Below, one piece after another: positions 50,793 through 61,275 of a DNA stretch of 64,000 bases. The notes below the pieces were generated by a model, which did no database searches, was not told the DNA's origin, and saw only the letters and a list, made by a program, of their open reading frames with translations. Where the stretch lies: contig OZ038439.1 of assembly GCA_964036275.1 (NCBI GenBank), forward strand, positions 11,054,904 to 11,118,903. Reading direction: 5' to 3'. Position 1 is the stretch's first letter, and each line of letters begins with the position of its first letter. The DNA comes from Litoditis marina (Eukaryota > Nematoda > Chromadorea > Rhabditida > Rhabditidae). A program made the position numbers and the translations under genes.

Positions 50793-51575
50793 CAAGAATA
50801 GATACAGGCCATTAGGCGTCTAACCGCAACCTCCCCCCTTCAGTGTACATTAGCCTTTTCATAAGATACGTGGAAACACGTGAGCTATTCGAGAGTGATA
50901 CTTTACTTTGTTATTGGTAATGAATGTAAGATGTAGAATTATTGAATTCGCGTATGAATTTCGGAAAGTAGAAGAATAAATACAGGCCGCTAGGCGTCTA
51001 TCCGCAACCTCCCCTTAGCCGAAGTTCTCTCAGTCATTTTCAGAAGTAGGTATCTTCACGGAAACACGTGAGCAATCTCCGAGTGATACTTCATTTGTTG
51101 TGATTTACCAATGTAACTCGTCGAGTTCTAACTGAGATCAGATACATGGATACAAACCATTGTTCATGTAATCTTCCCGGTTCTATTCTATGTGGTGTCA
51201 GTCATTTATACTCGACTACTGGATTCGACTAGGATTGTTCTTGATCTCGAATCCTATAATTCACATGAAAAGTAGATAAATTAGGAGTTTCACTCAGTTT
51301 GTCGATTAGGACGAGACTTGTAAGTGTGTTGCGCTCACGCAACATCCACTCTCCGACGAGCGTAAGTGAAACAATGGGCTATGATTCATATAGCCACAAC
51401 TTCTCAATTTCTATTTCGATTCATACGAAATAAGAGAACACGTGCGAAATTTGAAGGGTATGCTATAAATTTAAAAAAAAATAACTTTGGTTTTTCGTGC
51501 TCACGCAACATCGAACCTATTTTGTGAGTACACTAAATGGGCTATTATTTATACAACCAATACTTCTTCTTTTTC
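50793..51575 (+). repeat. Two adjacent families of direct repeats
   Basis: ATACAGGCC(A/G)(T/C)TAGGCGTCTA and GGAAACACGTGAGC recur at 50793-50910 and 50970-51098. Next to them, GCTCACGCAACATC and AATGGGCTAT(G/T)ATT recur at 51330-51405 and 51497-51570. No coding sequence. Confidence 0.65.
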
Positions 51576-51729
51576 CGATGTCATGTCAGGCATTATAACT
51601 TGACAACTGGATTCGTTGTTTCCGTAAGCCATCGTTTATCTTGTCTTTGTTGGTGGTTGGTGTTCTCTGAGTTACGTGTATAGATCAATTCACGTGATCT
51701 GAATTTCATATTCTAACAAAAGACAATAT

Positions 51730-51852
51730 TTAAGAAGGACGATTGTGTGGACCAATCCCAACGCTTCAGTCCTTTAAACTGTAATACATTTTCCAATTGC
51801 AGTTTAAAGGACCGTTGACACGAGATTGGTCCACATAATCGTCCTGCTTTAA
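51730..51852. mobile_element. MITE family 1, copy 3
   Basis: Starts TTAAGAAGGACGATTGTGTG and ends CACATAATCGTCCTGCTTTAA; closely similar to copy 4, about 800 bp away. Confidence 0.75.
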
Positions 51853-52520
51853 CGAAAAGCGTTCGATCTACAGGAAACATGGACAAAAAACCGTGAAGAA
51901 ACCGAGAGCACATATGCAATCTTGGAATTATCCGGATTAACCTTTTTTCGCTTCAAACAAGTAGTAAAACGATTGGATAAATCTACAACGTTTGCTCAAA
52001 AACGCAGCAAAAATGTGAAAACTACTTCTCTAATACTTCATTTTCATTTTTCTGATTATTTTGTCTTTTTTTCATTTGGGAAAAACGCGTAGACCCTCTC
52101 GGTCCGAATCGAATTTGACCATTACCATAATTAAAACCGGCGATATGCATTCATAAAATGAGGCGTTTCCAGACCAATTCGCTGTTTAAAAAATTCAAAA
52201 TTGCACAAAAAATCATAAAAGACATGAAAATTTACTCTGTTGCGGAACTTTCTGGTTTTCTTTCCATAAAAAACTTTAAAAAAAGTAGACCCAAGAACTT
52301 TCAAGACTTCCGAACGTTTAGATATGCTGACTAATAGTTAGTACCAACCATTTATTATGTGTGAAACGATTCACATTTGATATCCTTTTAAGGGAAATTA
52401 ATCTGGTTTTTGTTTTCCATTCCCTGATTATTCTGCCTAATTTCCAGAGCGAGCAACCAGATCATTCTACATAGAAAGGCGTGTGACATCGCCTCGAATT
52501 CACCTTTTTCAGACTTTTTT

Positions 52521-52643
52521 CAAAGCAGGACGATTATGTGGACCAATCCCGTGTCAACGGTCCTTTGAACTGCAATTGAACAATGTATTGCAGTTTAAAG
52601 GACTGAAGCGTTGGGATTGGACCACATAATCGTCCTTCTTTAT
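52521..52643. mobile_element. MITE family 1, copy 4
   Basis: Ends CAAAGCAGGACGATTATGTG and CCACATAATCGTCCTTCTTTA. Palindromic along its length. Confidence 0.75.
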
Positions 52644-53041
52644 ATCTTCTCCCAATTTACATACGCGTGTGAATTTCAAAGAAAATGAGACCTCCGAACG
52701 TAAACAGTAAACATCCAAAAGTTTGTCAAACTGTTTTTCGAGAAAAGGAACTTTTTGGACAAAACACAACCTCCAACCTAATCTACTATTCCTGGCGAAT
52801 GTGTTTTCCTTGCCCTTTCAAAATTCGATTTGTTTCCAAGATGTTTGTTGGTCTTCTTCAGTTTACGCTATAATCGCGTGTTTATTCCGAGTTGTGTCAA
52901 AGATGATTCGAGCATATTTGATTGAGTTGCAAGAAATACATCTTAAAACATAAATGTTTGATGCTATTCCACCAAAACAACCTTTTGGAATTATGAAATC
53001 CATATGAGAGAAGATTACAGCTTTCACGGCCCGAACTTCTA

Positions 53042-53173
53042 TACTAGAAGTAAATTGAATAGTCACGTGGAGTTAGTATCCTAATGAGGGATCGTGCACT
53101 TTGTCATTGCACGTTTCGGAGTTCTGCTGTGCTTAATATGTTTCACGTGACGGTGCAATCGACTAACAGTATA
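53042..53173. mobile_element. MITE family 2, copy 6, upstream of globin gene
   Basis: Well-preserved copy: TACTAGAAGTAAATTGAATA, both CACGTG motifs, TCGACTAACAGTATA end. About 470 bp before the globin start codon. Confidence 0.75.
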
Positions 53174-53646
53174 TCGAGCTTAATTTTGTTTCTCGATTTC
53201 TCCTTTTCAGCTGTGAAGTTCACCCATTGAACACGTTGGTAGTTTTTGCAGTATTTCGTAAAGATGAGTTAATGTTCAAACTTTTAGTTTATTTTTAGTT
53301 TCGATTTTTAGTTTTCCGCGCTATCCGTGTTTTTATGAGCTAGATTATATGAAACCTATGTTGTACTATATGCCACTGGAAGTAAATAAACTGTGGAGAA
53401 AGTGAGCCAAAACTGACAATTGTGAACTTTACAACCGCCTGAATTATAAATACGGTTTTCACACATTCTACATCACTACGATCTCCACTGGCATAATTCT
53501 TTTTTTTTCAGAACAACAGTTCTCAGAACAATTCAAGTCACCAGATACTGACTTTGATCTCTAAAACGCATCCTGTTGTTTTGCAATGATTTCAATTAAG
53601 ATGAAGTCTTCTAATGTCTCTTTCTCTCAGCTCTTCATTTCCTATC

Positions 53647-56600
53647 ATGGGAGCCACTCAATCAACCAGTCATCAGCAGAAAAAAGCAAAGGTACGGATT
53701 TGCAGGAATTTGACTATGTGTGAAAAACGTTTCATACAAATCTACAAGTTATCATGTGCGTCATGACAATTTCCTGATCATAATTTTCGTATTCTTTGTT
53801 TTATATTTTTCCTACTCAAACTCCAACAACAGTGATTCTATGCCATGTAAGAGTCCAAAATAGCATTAATTTGTTCCAAGGTAGCATACAAAATCATGGG
53901 GGGATGCTTTACGGCTTTTTCGACTGAATTGAACAGAGGTTAGATTCAGAAAACTTTGTACAACACATTTTTTGCAGGTCGAAAAATTGTTCCGTCAAAA
54001 CAACCGAACGAGTCGCAGTCGAAGTTTGGATGTTCGTCAGGAGAGGAGACCCTCGCGACAACTTGGTGGTAGTAGCAGCGCCCGATTCCCCAAGAATAGA
54101 TGTGTGAGGTCTATGGATGATGGAGGTTAGTTGTAAAATATTTTTTAAGAATATTTTAGCTATTTGGTACTCAAACTAAAGCGTGAATCGAATACAACCT
54201 GAGGTACAATTCAATAAAACACCGAGAAAAAAAAACAGCAAAAACATGAATAGATCAGATACATGGATGATGCAGGTCTGTTCAAAACAAATATCGTTCT
54301 CTCTTGCTCCTTTTCTCTTTCTCTCTATCACAATCTTTCTTCTCCCTTTATTTCTCTGTCCCTCTAAGTCTCTTCCTATCTCTCTCCATTTTTGCTCGCT
54401 CTGTTGATTAATAAACCATACAAAAAATAGTGTATGAGCATATATGTTTTGATTCAGAAACTTTTGCTCAAATAATTCTCAATTCCACATTCTGCGAATA
54501 GGCTATATTTGCGCTACATGTGTGGAAATTTGCTGAATATAACAACTTCGAAGTTCGTATTGGAACAATGCTGCAATGGAACGTTCGCTCAAAACGTAAA
54601 GATCTTAAACGTGCCATTAACGAATATTTACCACATTTTTGACAGAAATTAATTACTGCACTCCACTGATTCTTTTCATTCCATTCTACATTCTGCAAAT
54701 AGGCTATATTTGCGCAACGTGTTTTCCCCTTCCTAATCGTGCTAATTGGCGTCGAGTCACACTGATCCAATCAAACTACTAGCACATTCGTTAAAAACAG
54801 AGAAACACGTCGGGTGACGTCATTAGCTTTCTTTCGGACGTACATGAAACTTATGACAAATATTATTTCACGTGAAACGTAAAATGATTACCAGAAAGTG
54901 TGCTCGTCATTACTAGTCGTTACTTTATGTCGAGAGATTTTGTACTTTAAAAACTTATGATGAATATAATTTCACGTATAGCGTGAAAAAATAGGATATA
55001 TGGCGTTTCTCCTATTCGCCATAAAATACGCACAAATCATGTAATCGAGTACGTGTAGGAACAGTTGACGTAAATATTTCATAGTCTCTCTAGTAAATTT
55101 AACGAGGCGAAGTATTGATCCTATAACTGAAACATGTTATTTCAGTGAACGGCGCAGTTACCGGTTTGAACAAAGACGAAAAACGAATGATCGAGGTTGG
55201 TTCAAGTTGAATTTTTCTGTTCTCGGAAGATTTGTTTTCGAAAAGTAGAGAAAGTTGTCAAATGCTGATTATTGATATATTCTTAGTCTAGCTAGGACTG
55301 AATAATAGTAATAACCGAATTTAAGTTTTCCAACTACGAACGCAGCAGAGTGAAAGAAAGCAATCGTCATTACCTGAATATGATCAACTTGCATATTTAC
55401 TTGCAGCGTTGTCCATCATTATGTTATCATTGTGTACTAGAAGTAAACCGAACAGTCACGTGAAGTTAGCATTCTAATGAGACATCGTCTACTTTCTCAT
55501 TTCGCGTTTCTGAGTTCTGCTGTGTTCACCACGTTTTACGTGACTGTGCAATTGGCTAACGGTATATTATGTTTTCATTGTAGAATTTCTATTTTTTGCA
55601 GGTGTGCTGGTTCAAGTGTTCGCAGAAGCAGATCAAAAAATGTTCTGAGGACATTTTCATGGATATTTTGTTGACAGATGAGGAACTACTCACGTTGTTC
55701 AAATTGGTGGGGAATGACCACACGTTAATTTGGTTAATACAACACATAAAATGAATAGTCACGTAAATTTTACATTCTAATGAGAAAACGTGTGCTTTGT
55801 CATTGCAAGTTTCTGAGTTTTGCTATGTTCAACATGTTTTCCGTGACTGTGCATATGACTAACAATATAAGGGCTTAGGATAACTGTGAAGCTCTTGATA
55901 ACAGTTTTGATGACAGCGTAGGATAACTGCGAAGTTTCATTTAAAGTAGAAAAATGCTCTCGAATCATACCAGAAAAAGTCAAAAAAGAATGAAGTTAGA
56001 GAATTTGATTGGTTCGACAAACCTGTTACTGATGTACCAAAATAATTCGAGAAAACAGATCAAACCGAGTATTTGAACTTTTTTTGTACAGGAAAACGTT
56101 CCGCCAAACAAAGTGAAGGAAAACGAGTACTTTAAATCTCACGCGAACAACTTTGCCATAGTTCTCAACCTTGTCGTTTCGAACTTCCAAGACAATATCG
56201 AAAAGGCCTGTGAAGCACTTCAAGTGAGTAAATATTCCGAGATTCAAAGACATTTGTCGAAATAGGAAGAAAAAACTGTAAGAGGTAGTTCGTCTGATAT
56301 TTAAAGCAAAAAAGTCTACAAAGATCTTAATCAGGAGCAAATGGGCGACAAAAAATCATATATTTTCGTCTTTTCGAGTTTAAGTATCATTATCAGTTGT
56401 TAACAACAAAGTTCTAGAATGTAAAAAGGTACAATTGAATTCCAGACTCTTGGTCGACAACACGTAGCCCTACGATCACGTGGTTTCCAAACGATGTACT
56501 GGGATATTTTCACCGATTGCTTCGAGAGAAATCATCCACCGTCGTTCCGAAAAGACGCCGAACGGGAAGTGAGTTGAATTCATTGAATTTTATTTCACGT

Positions 56601-57057
56601 TTTCTCACTTTTCACGTGATCCCCTCATTGAGGTTTAGCTTGAGGTCATTAAGCTCAGCAAGCTACAAATCTTAGAATCAAACGGGATCTCGTCACAGAT
56701 AAGGTATCCCATACGAGAGGATATGAGCTCATCTAAGTAGTTTGAACTTTACGAATCCCCACGAGAAAATAACAGGATGAAACTAAACACACAGCAAGAA
56801 AGCAACATACAAATCGTAGGCTTAACTTGGAAGGAGCAAACACTATAACATACAAAAACGAGGTAAATCTCGCTGAACCAACTTTTTATGGATCAACACG
56901 TATATTTTCTAAAATTCTTGATTCCGTGTTATTTTAGGCGTGGAGTCGGATGATACTGTTTATTTTGGCGCAGATGAAAATTGGTTACAGTCGAGGGATA
57001 ATGGAAGAGAAACAACAAGAACAACGCCTTTTTGTACCACCTATCATATTACTGTAA
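53647..57057 (+). CDS. Nematode globin with N-terminal acylation signal
   Basis: Heme protein of the globin fold, likely for redox or gas sensing at a membrane rather than oxygen storage (inference from the N-terminus). Seven exons, 53647-53691, 53978-54125, 55146-55195, 55602-55706, 56092-56223, 56446-56568 and 56938-57057, join in frame to 240 residues. The start MGATQSTSHQQKK has Gly2 and Thr/Ser at 5-7, a classic N-myristoylation signal followed by basic residues. Residues about 20-75 are Arg/Ser-rich and probably disordered. The globin domain runs from about 85 to 230: ILLTDEELLTLFKL, then FKSHANNFAIVLNLVV with the probable distal His (E7), then LGRQHVALRSRGFQTMYWDIF with the proximal His (F8) in the arrangement typical of worm globins, and WSRMILFILAQMKIGYSRG as helix H. 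A short C-terminal extension follows. Introns 3 and 4 each hold a CACGTG MITE. Specific glb number not assigned. Confidence 0.85.
55435..55565. mobile_element. MITE family 2, copy 7, in globin intron 3
   Basis: TACTAGAAGTAAACCGAACA through TTGGCTAACGGTATA, inside the intron 55196-55601. Confidence 0.7.
55737..55868. mobile_element. MITE family 2, copy 8, in globin intron 4
   Basis: ATGAATAGTCACGTAAATTT through ATATGACTAACAATATA, inside the intron 55707-56091; same orientation as copy 7. Confidence 0.65.
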
Positions 57058-57699
57058 ATATATTGTTCACTAATGTATTTTCACTATTTTGTATAGTTTT
57101 GTGATGGTTTTATACAAAATGAGAAAGATTCACGAAGTGCACATGTATAGAATTACGATTGAAAATTTGCCCACAAACGGAAAGTTACAGGGGCGAAAAC
57201 TCCGAGAAGAGATCACGTGAAAACATTCACGATTTTCACGTTCTACGTTACACTCTTATTGGCACATGAATAATTGCCGGGAGCTAATATAACTTCACCT
57301 CTGAAAGTTATATGCTTTTCATACGAGAGGAGAGGAGCATAGCTGAACTGATGTTAAAAAAAGAGTCCTTTTCTGATTTTGACTTTTTAGTTAACAATCT
57401 GACCCTATGGCAATTTAGAAACATATATCGAAGATATAAAGTTTTATGTATACATTTAGCTTCGTTCTCTCAGATAAGCGGCGTACGTTGATCTTCAAAT
57501 TGGTGGGTTGCGAAATTGTGACTATTTCATTTCATATTCATTTTGTTTTTGTTTAGTTTTTTCTATGCTTAGCTAGGTAATACTCACCTAAAAACTTTAT
57601 TTGTTTTTGTCAGAAGCGTTCGGGGACTACTGACGAAAACATCTTCGTCATTAAACGTCATAAATTTCCTTAGTTTCTGTTTGAAGACTATCCTTCAAA

Positions 57700-60600
57700 C
57701 CATTCATTTTCTCGCGACCAGTTCAACAAGTAACTTGGACAATGGAAACTATTTTGTTGGTCCATTTGGATAACAAGGCAGAAGGTTCCCAGCACAAGAA
57801 GATGAAAACCTTGCCGTTTCCGACAGTATTTTCGTGTCAACTCAATTAGCATATGCGGCGCCGCTCACGTTTCACGTAAACACGAAAAGTCGCTGGCAGG
57901 AAACTTCATTTCAAGAGAAAACGCCCGTCCTTACGGCTGAGAGAGGTTGGTTGTGGGTTTCGAGTTGTTTTTGTTTATGTTTTATTTATTTTTGATTCAT
58001 TGTAACTAAGTAATGCTAGGATTTTAGATTTAAGATCAAAATTTGAAATCGGTCGAAGTTGTGTTGATTGTTTCAATACTAGCACTGACTATTTAGGGAG
58101 ATAGAAAGGGTTTGTGAATATACTGAAAGTAGTGAAATCGTCTCAAGAGAAATTTCGCATAAGAATTACCACTAAGTGGTAATTTGGCAATGCAATTCTC
58201 CATATTTTACATATCAGAAAGTGCCAGAAAATACCTTTTCGAAAAGCTCTCGAATAGCCAGATATTCTAATTCATCATTTCTTTCCAGTATGTTCCTTGA
58301 AGTCTCTTCTCTCTACTGTACCACTTCGAGAGTCTGAATTGTGACAGATTGCACCAGAGTTTGCGACGGTAGGGGAACCCTCGCCCTTAGACCGTACCGC
58401 TCTGGGGTATGGGCCCTGTGCTATGTGACTTGTCCCATTTTATGGGGTGAGACTCGGGACAAGACACCACCCGTTCCATACCTTTGGTCGGGTTATTGGT
58501 TAATAGGCCATGTCCTCTACCCATGTCTCAAACCATATCGGCAATCCGGATCAAATTGGGCTCTCATTTGTGGGAAGAATGAACGAGTGGCAATCACGGT
58601 GAGTTGTGACCGAATTCAAATTGTCGTTTGATGCGTCTTCCTGCCAGTTTTTTCTAGCTATATGAAACTGCAGTTCTTCTGTCTTCACTAGTTCTGTGAG
58701 CACTTTTCTCTCATCTCGAATCCTCAGCAAATAACCAGAAAGTTAGTTGACATTTTGATTCTCTAGAGTGCTAAACGGAATTGTTTTTCAGAGGTTGGAA
58801 TTTCGCAAAGTGACATGGAAACTAAGTTGTTTTGACTCCTGAGTTCTTCTATGCGGGCCTGTTTCCCGGACTGGTTTCCAGGTAATTTGTCGTTTTTCTG
58901 TCGACATCTTTTCTTCCATTTAAGTAAGGGTTTTGAAAATATATTACCTATCTTCAACTGACTACAGAGACTGTTGACGATTTTCACTATAGTAACAGAT
59001 GAATATACTCTGGACATTGATACATTTTTGTTTTTGTATGATATGTAAAGTTCGTAGTTGTACCAAAGTTCATAAATCTGTAGATTTCGTGCAACACGGA
59101 TTGAAGTATTGTTAAATAGACCTAATTGTTTGTTTTCAGATTAGTCAACAATTTTTAATACTGATATTGCTCAGAATTCATTATGTAGTTTACCCTTCCC
59201 TTGCCCCTCCCTTCTTTGAATTGTGGTTTTTAACCCATTCCTTCATATCACTGATCTCGTTACACTAGCATAAATCGTATTATTTGCAGATTTGGTCCCA
59301 CGATTGAAGAATCGCACTGGCAGAACTTGTCCGGAGACTCTGATGTCGAAGTGGTGCAGTGGTACTTGGCTCGCCTGCTGCGCACATAGTACTGGAACCC
59401 CACCAATGGACCAATTTCGAATCCCAACAATGGACCGAATAGTTTGGACAAAAAGCGAGGTATTATTTCTCTATGTTCAATTCACATTTGAAACAGAGAT
59501 ATTCTAAATGACGATGAGTGAATATGAATTTTTATTTATCTGCTAACTGTCATAAACCGCAGAAACTTCTGAATTTGAGAATCAAACCAAACTGTATTTA
59601 CACAGCTGAAAATGTTGCTGTTGCATCCCGCTAGTATTTGAGATTTTCTAGATTTTCTGTGTGAAAACGCTTGTGTAAAAGACGCGCGACCAATATGTGT
59701 AATATAACATGATTTGTCAATTAATATGGTTTTCGGTAACGTTTTAGTTAAGGTCATCAACTAATAAGGTGACCTATGGTTACAGTCAATGTTCCCAGTT
59801 CCGTTGGCAGATGCGATAGACTGAATACAAGATTACCTGTTCAGACCTTTTCGTTTTCCTGTCAACTCAACGTTCACGAGAAGAGGCAGATACTTCTGGC
59901 AGGAAACTCCATTGGGAGGGAAAACCTTCATCAGTAGGGCTGCAAGAGGTTGGTTTTGGATTGGAGATTTGCTGACTATTTTAGTGCAAATCACCTGTCA
60001 ACGGCTGCTAATTTGATGTTGAAGGTTCTCTTTGGGGAAAACGTGAATATCTCTAGTTTAGTTAGTGCGGAGATTCACATCATGTTGATGACCCGCTTAT
60101 TTTATCCAATTAGAACTATATAAGACTTGTGGAGGTAGAAGTGTGAGAGAATGTAAAAATAGAACTGAAACGATACATGTCATGCCAATCAATTTTGCTG
60201 GCTTCGTTCCCCTCCTTGAGTCAAGTTTTCTTCATTACATGGACCACAATTAACCTATTGTAGGTATGTTGTAATGTTTTAAAACATTGTTTTTTTTGTA
60301 TATTCGACATTAATTACATTTGCAAACTTGCATCCATTTCAGTTCCTCAAACTGTTATGCCAGTCTCCAATGTCGCACCCACGCACGAATCTCTCCAAAT
60401 ATCCAATGTCGCTGATCTCAGGTACGAACCCGCTATAAGGCACCACATCTTATTCTAAGGCTGAATTTGTGGATTTGAATGAGAAATTTCACCAAAAGTC
60501 GCTGCGTTCATACTTTGATTATCGTGAATTGAATTTAAAAGGTGGATCTTAGGATTCTTGAACTTTATGGGCTGTAAACCTATTGGATTCACTGGCTATC

Positions 60601-61260
60601 TTGTTCGTTGACGTAAAACCGTACATATCGTTTCCTGCGTTTCGTTCTAGTTGAATTTCTACACCGCCGTTATCGATGAGAAAAAAGTTTTTATTGTTTA
60701 TTCTCTCCTAGGTTGTGGTTCTCCGCAACGTGCAGACGATAAACCTAATGTATTTTATTAACTAATAGAATTCCAATAACATCTATTTCAGTTTGCTAGA
60801 ACCGAGTTCCAAACGGGACCAAAATATTCGAAAAGGGCAACAACATTGTACGAAGTGCACAAAGAATCTCTACAAATTTCAACGATGTTGAACATATCAG
60901 GTACGAACCCGCTACAAAGCTTTTTTTTGTAAATGGCTAGATTTGACTTTAGCATTGAAAATTTCACTAACAACTATCTAAAGCACCCAGAAAGATGGAG
61001 AGCAAACGTGCAAACACTCGCTACCGATCGGTAACAATGCTACTTGTTTTTAGCCTATCATCAGCATATCATCCTATCATTATTTTACCCATATTTCATT
61101 ATGTAGAATGAACTAAAAAATTTCCTTATATCCCTATCCTTATTTCGATTATAAATTTCGTGTTCCAGTTTTTGGAGATTTCGGATGTGGATGGTTGAAG
61201 AACGCCAAGAAGTCAGGAGTCAAGAACGAACATCACAGTTTCATTCATCGCGATATCATT
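57700..61260 (+). other. Zone of duplicated exon-like fragments, gene not resolved
   Basis: Two segments, 57755-57965 and 59781-59973, are diverged copies (shared CTGGCAGGAAACT, then AGAGGTTGGTT). The first is open over RRFPAQEDENLAVSDSIFVS and TKSRWQETSFQEKTPVLTAE before a possible donor G|GTTGGT; the second has a stop in that frame. Two other segments, 60343-60437 and 60792-60918, both follow TTTCAG and share GAATCTCT(C/A)CAAAT and the donor-like AGGTACGAACCCGCTA. A possible terminal exon follows TTTGCAG at 59290: FGPTIEESHWQNLSGDSDVE and about 12 more residues, then TAG. Looks like a small gene and its partial tandem copies; exons could not be joined with confidence. Confidence 0.4.
58340..58600. 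other. GC-richer island with 96-codon open frame, probably not coding
   Basis: A 260-bp stretch is clearly richer in G and C than its surroundings and contains short motifs such as GGGGTATGGG and GTACCG that recall the satellite at 61.3 kb. A plus-strand open frame of 96 codons (58341-58631) has no recognisable domain. I read it as a decayed repeat rather than a gene. Confidence 0.4.
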
Positions 61261-61275
61261 CGATTTTTGTTACCC

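Larger units (their letters stand above)
49250..53640. other. Intergenic, repeats only
   Basis: Between the single-pass membrane protein and globin genes. Holds the inverted repeat at 50062, direct repeats at 50793-51575, two family 1 MITEs and one family 2 MITE; no exon supported. Confidence 0.5.
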
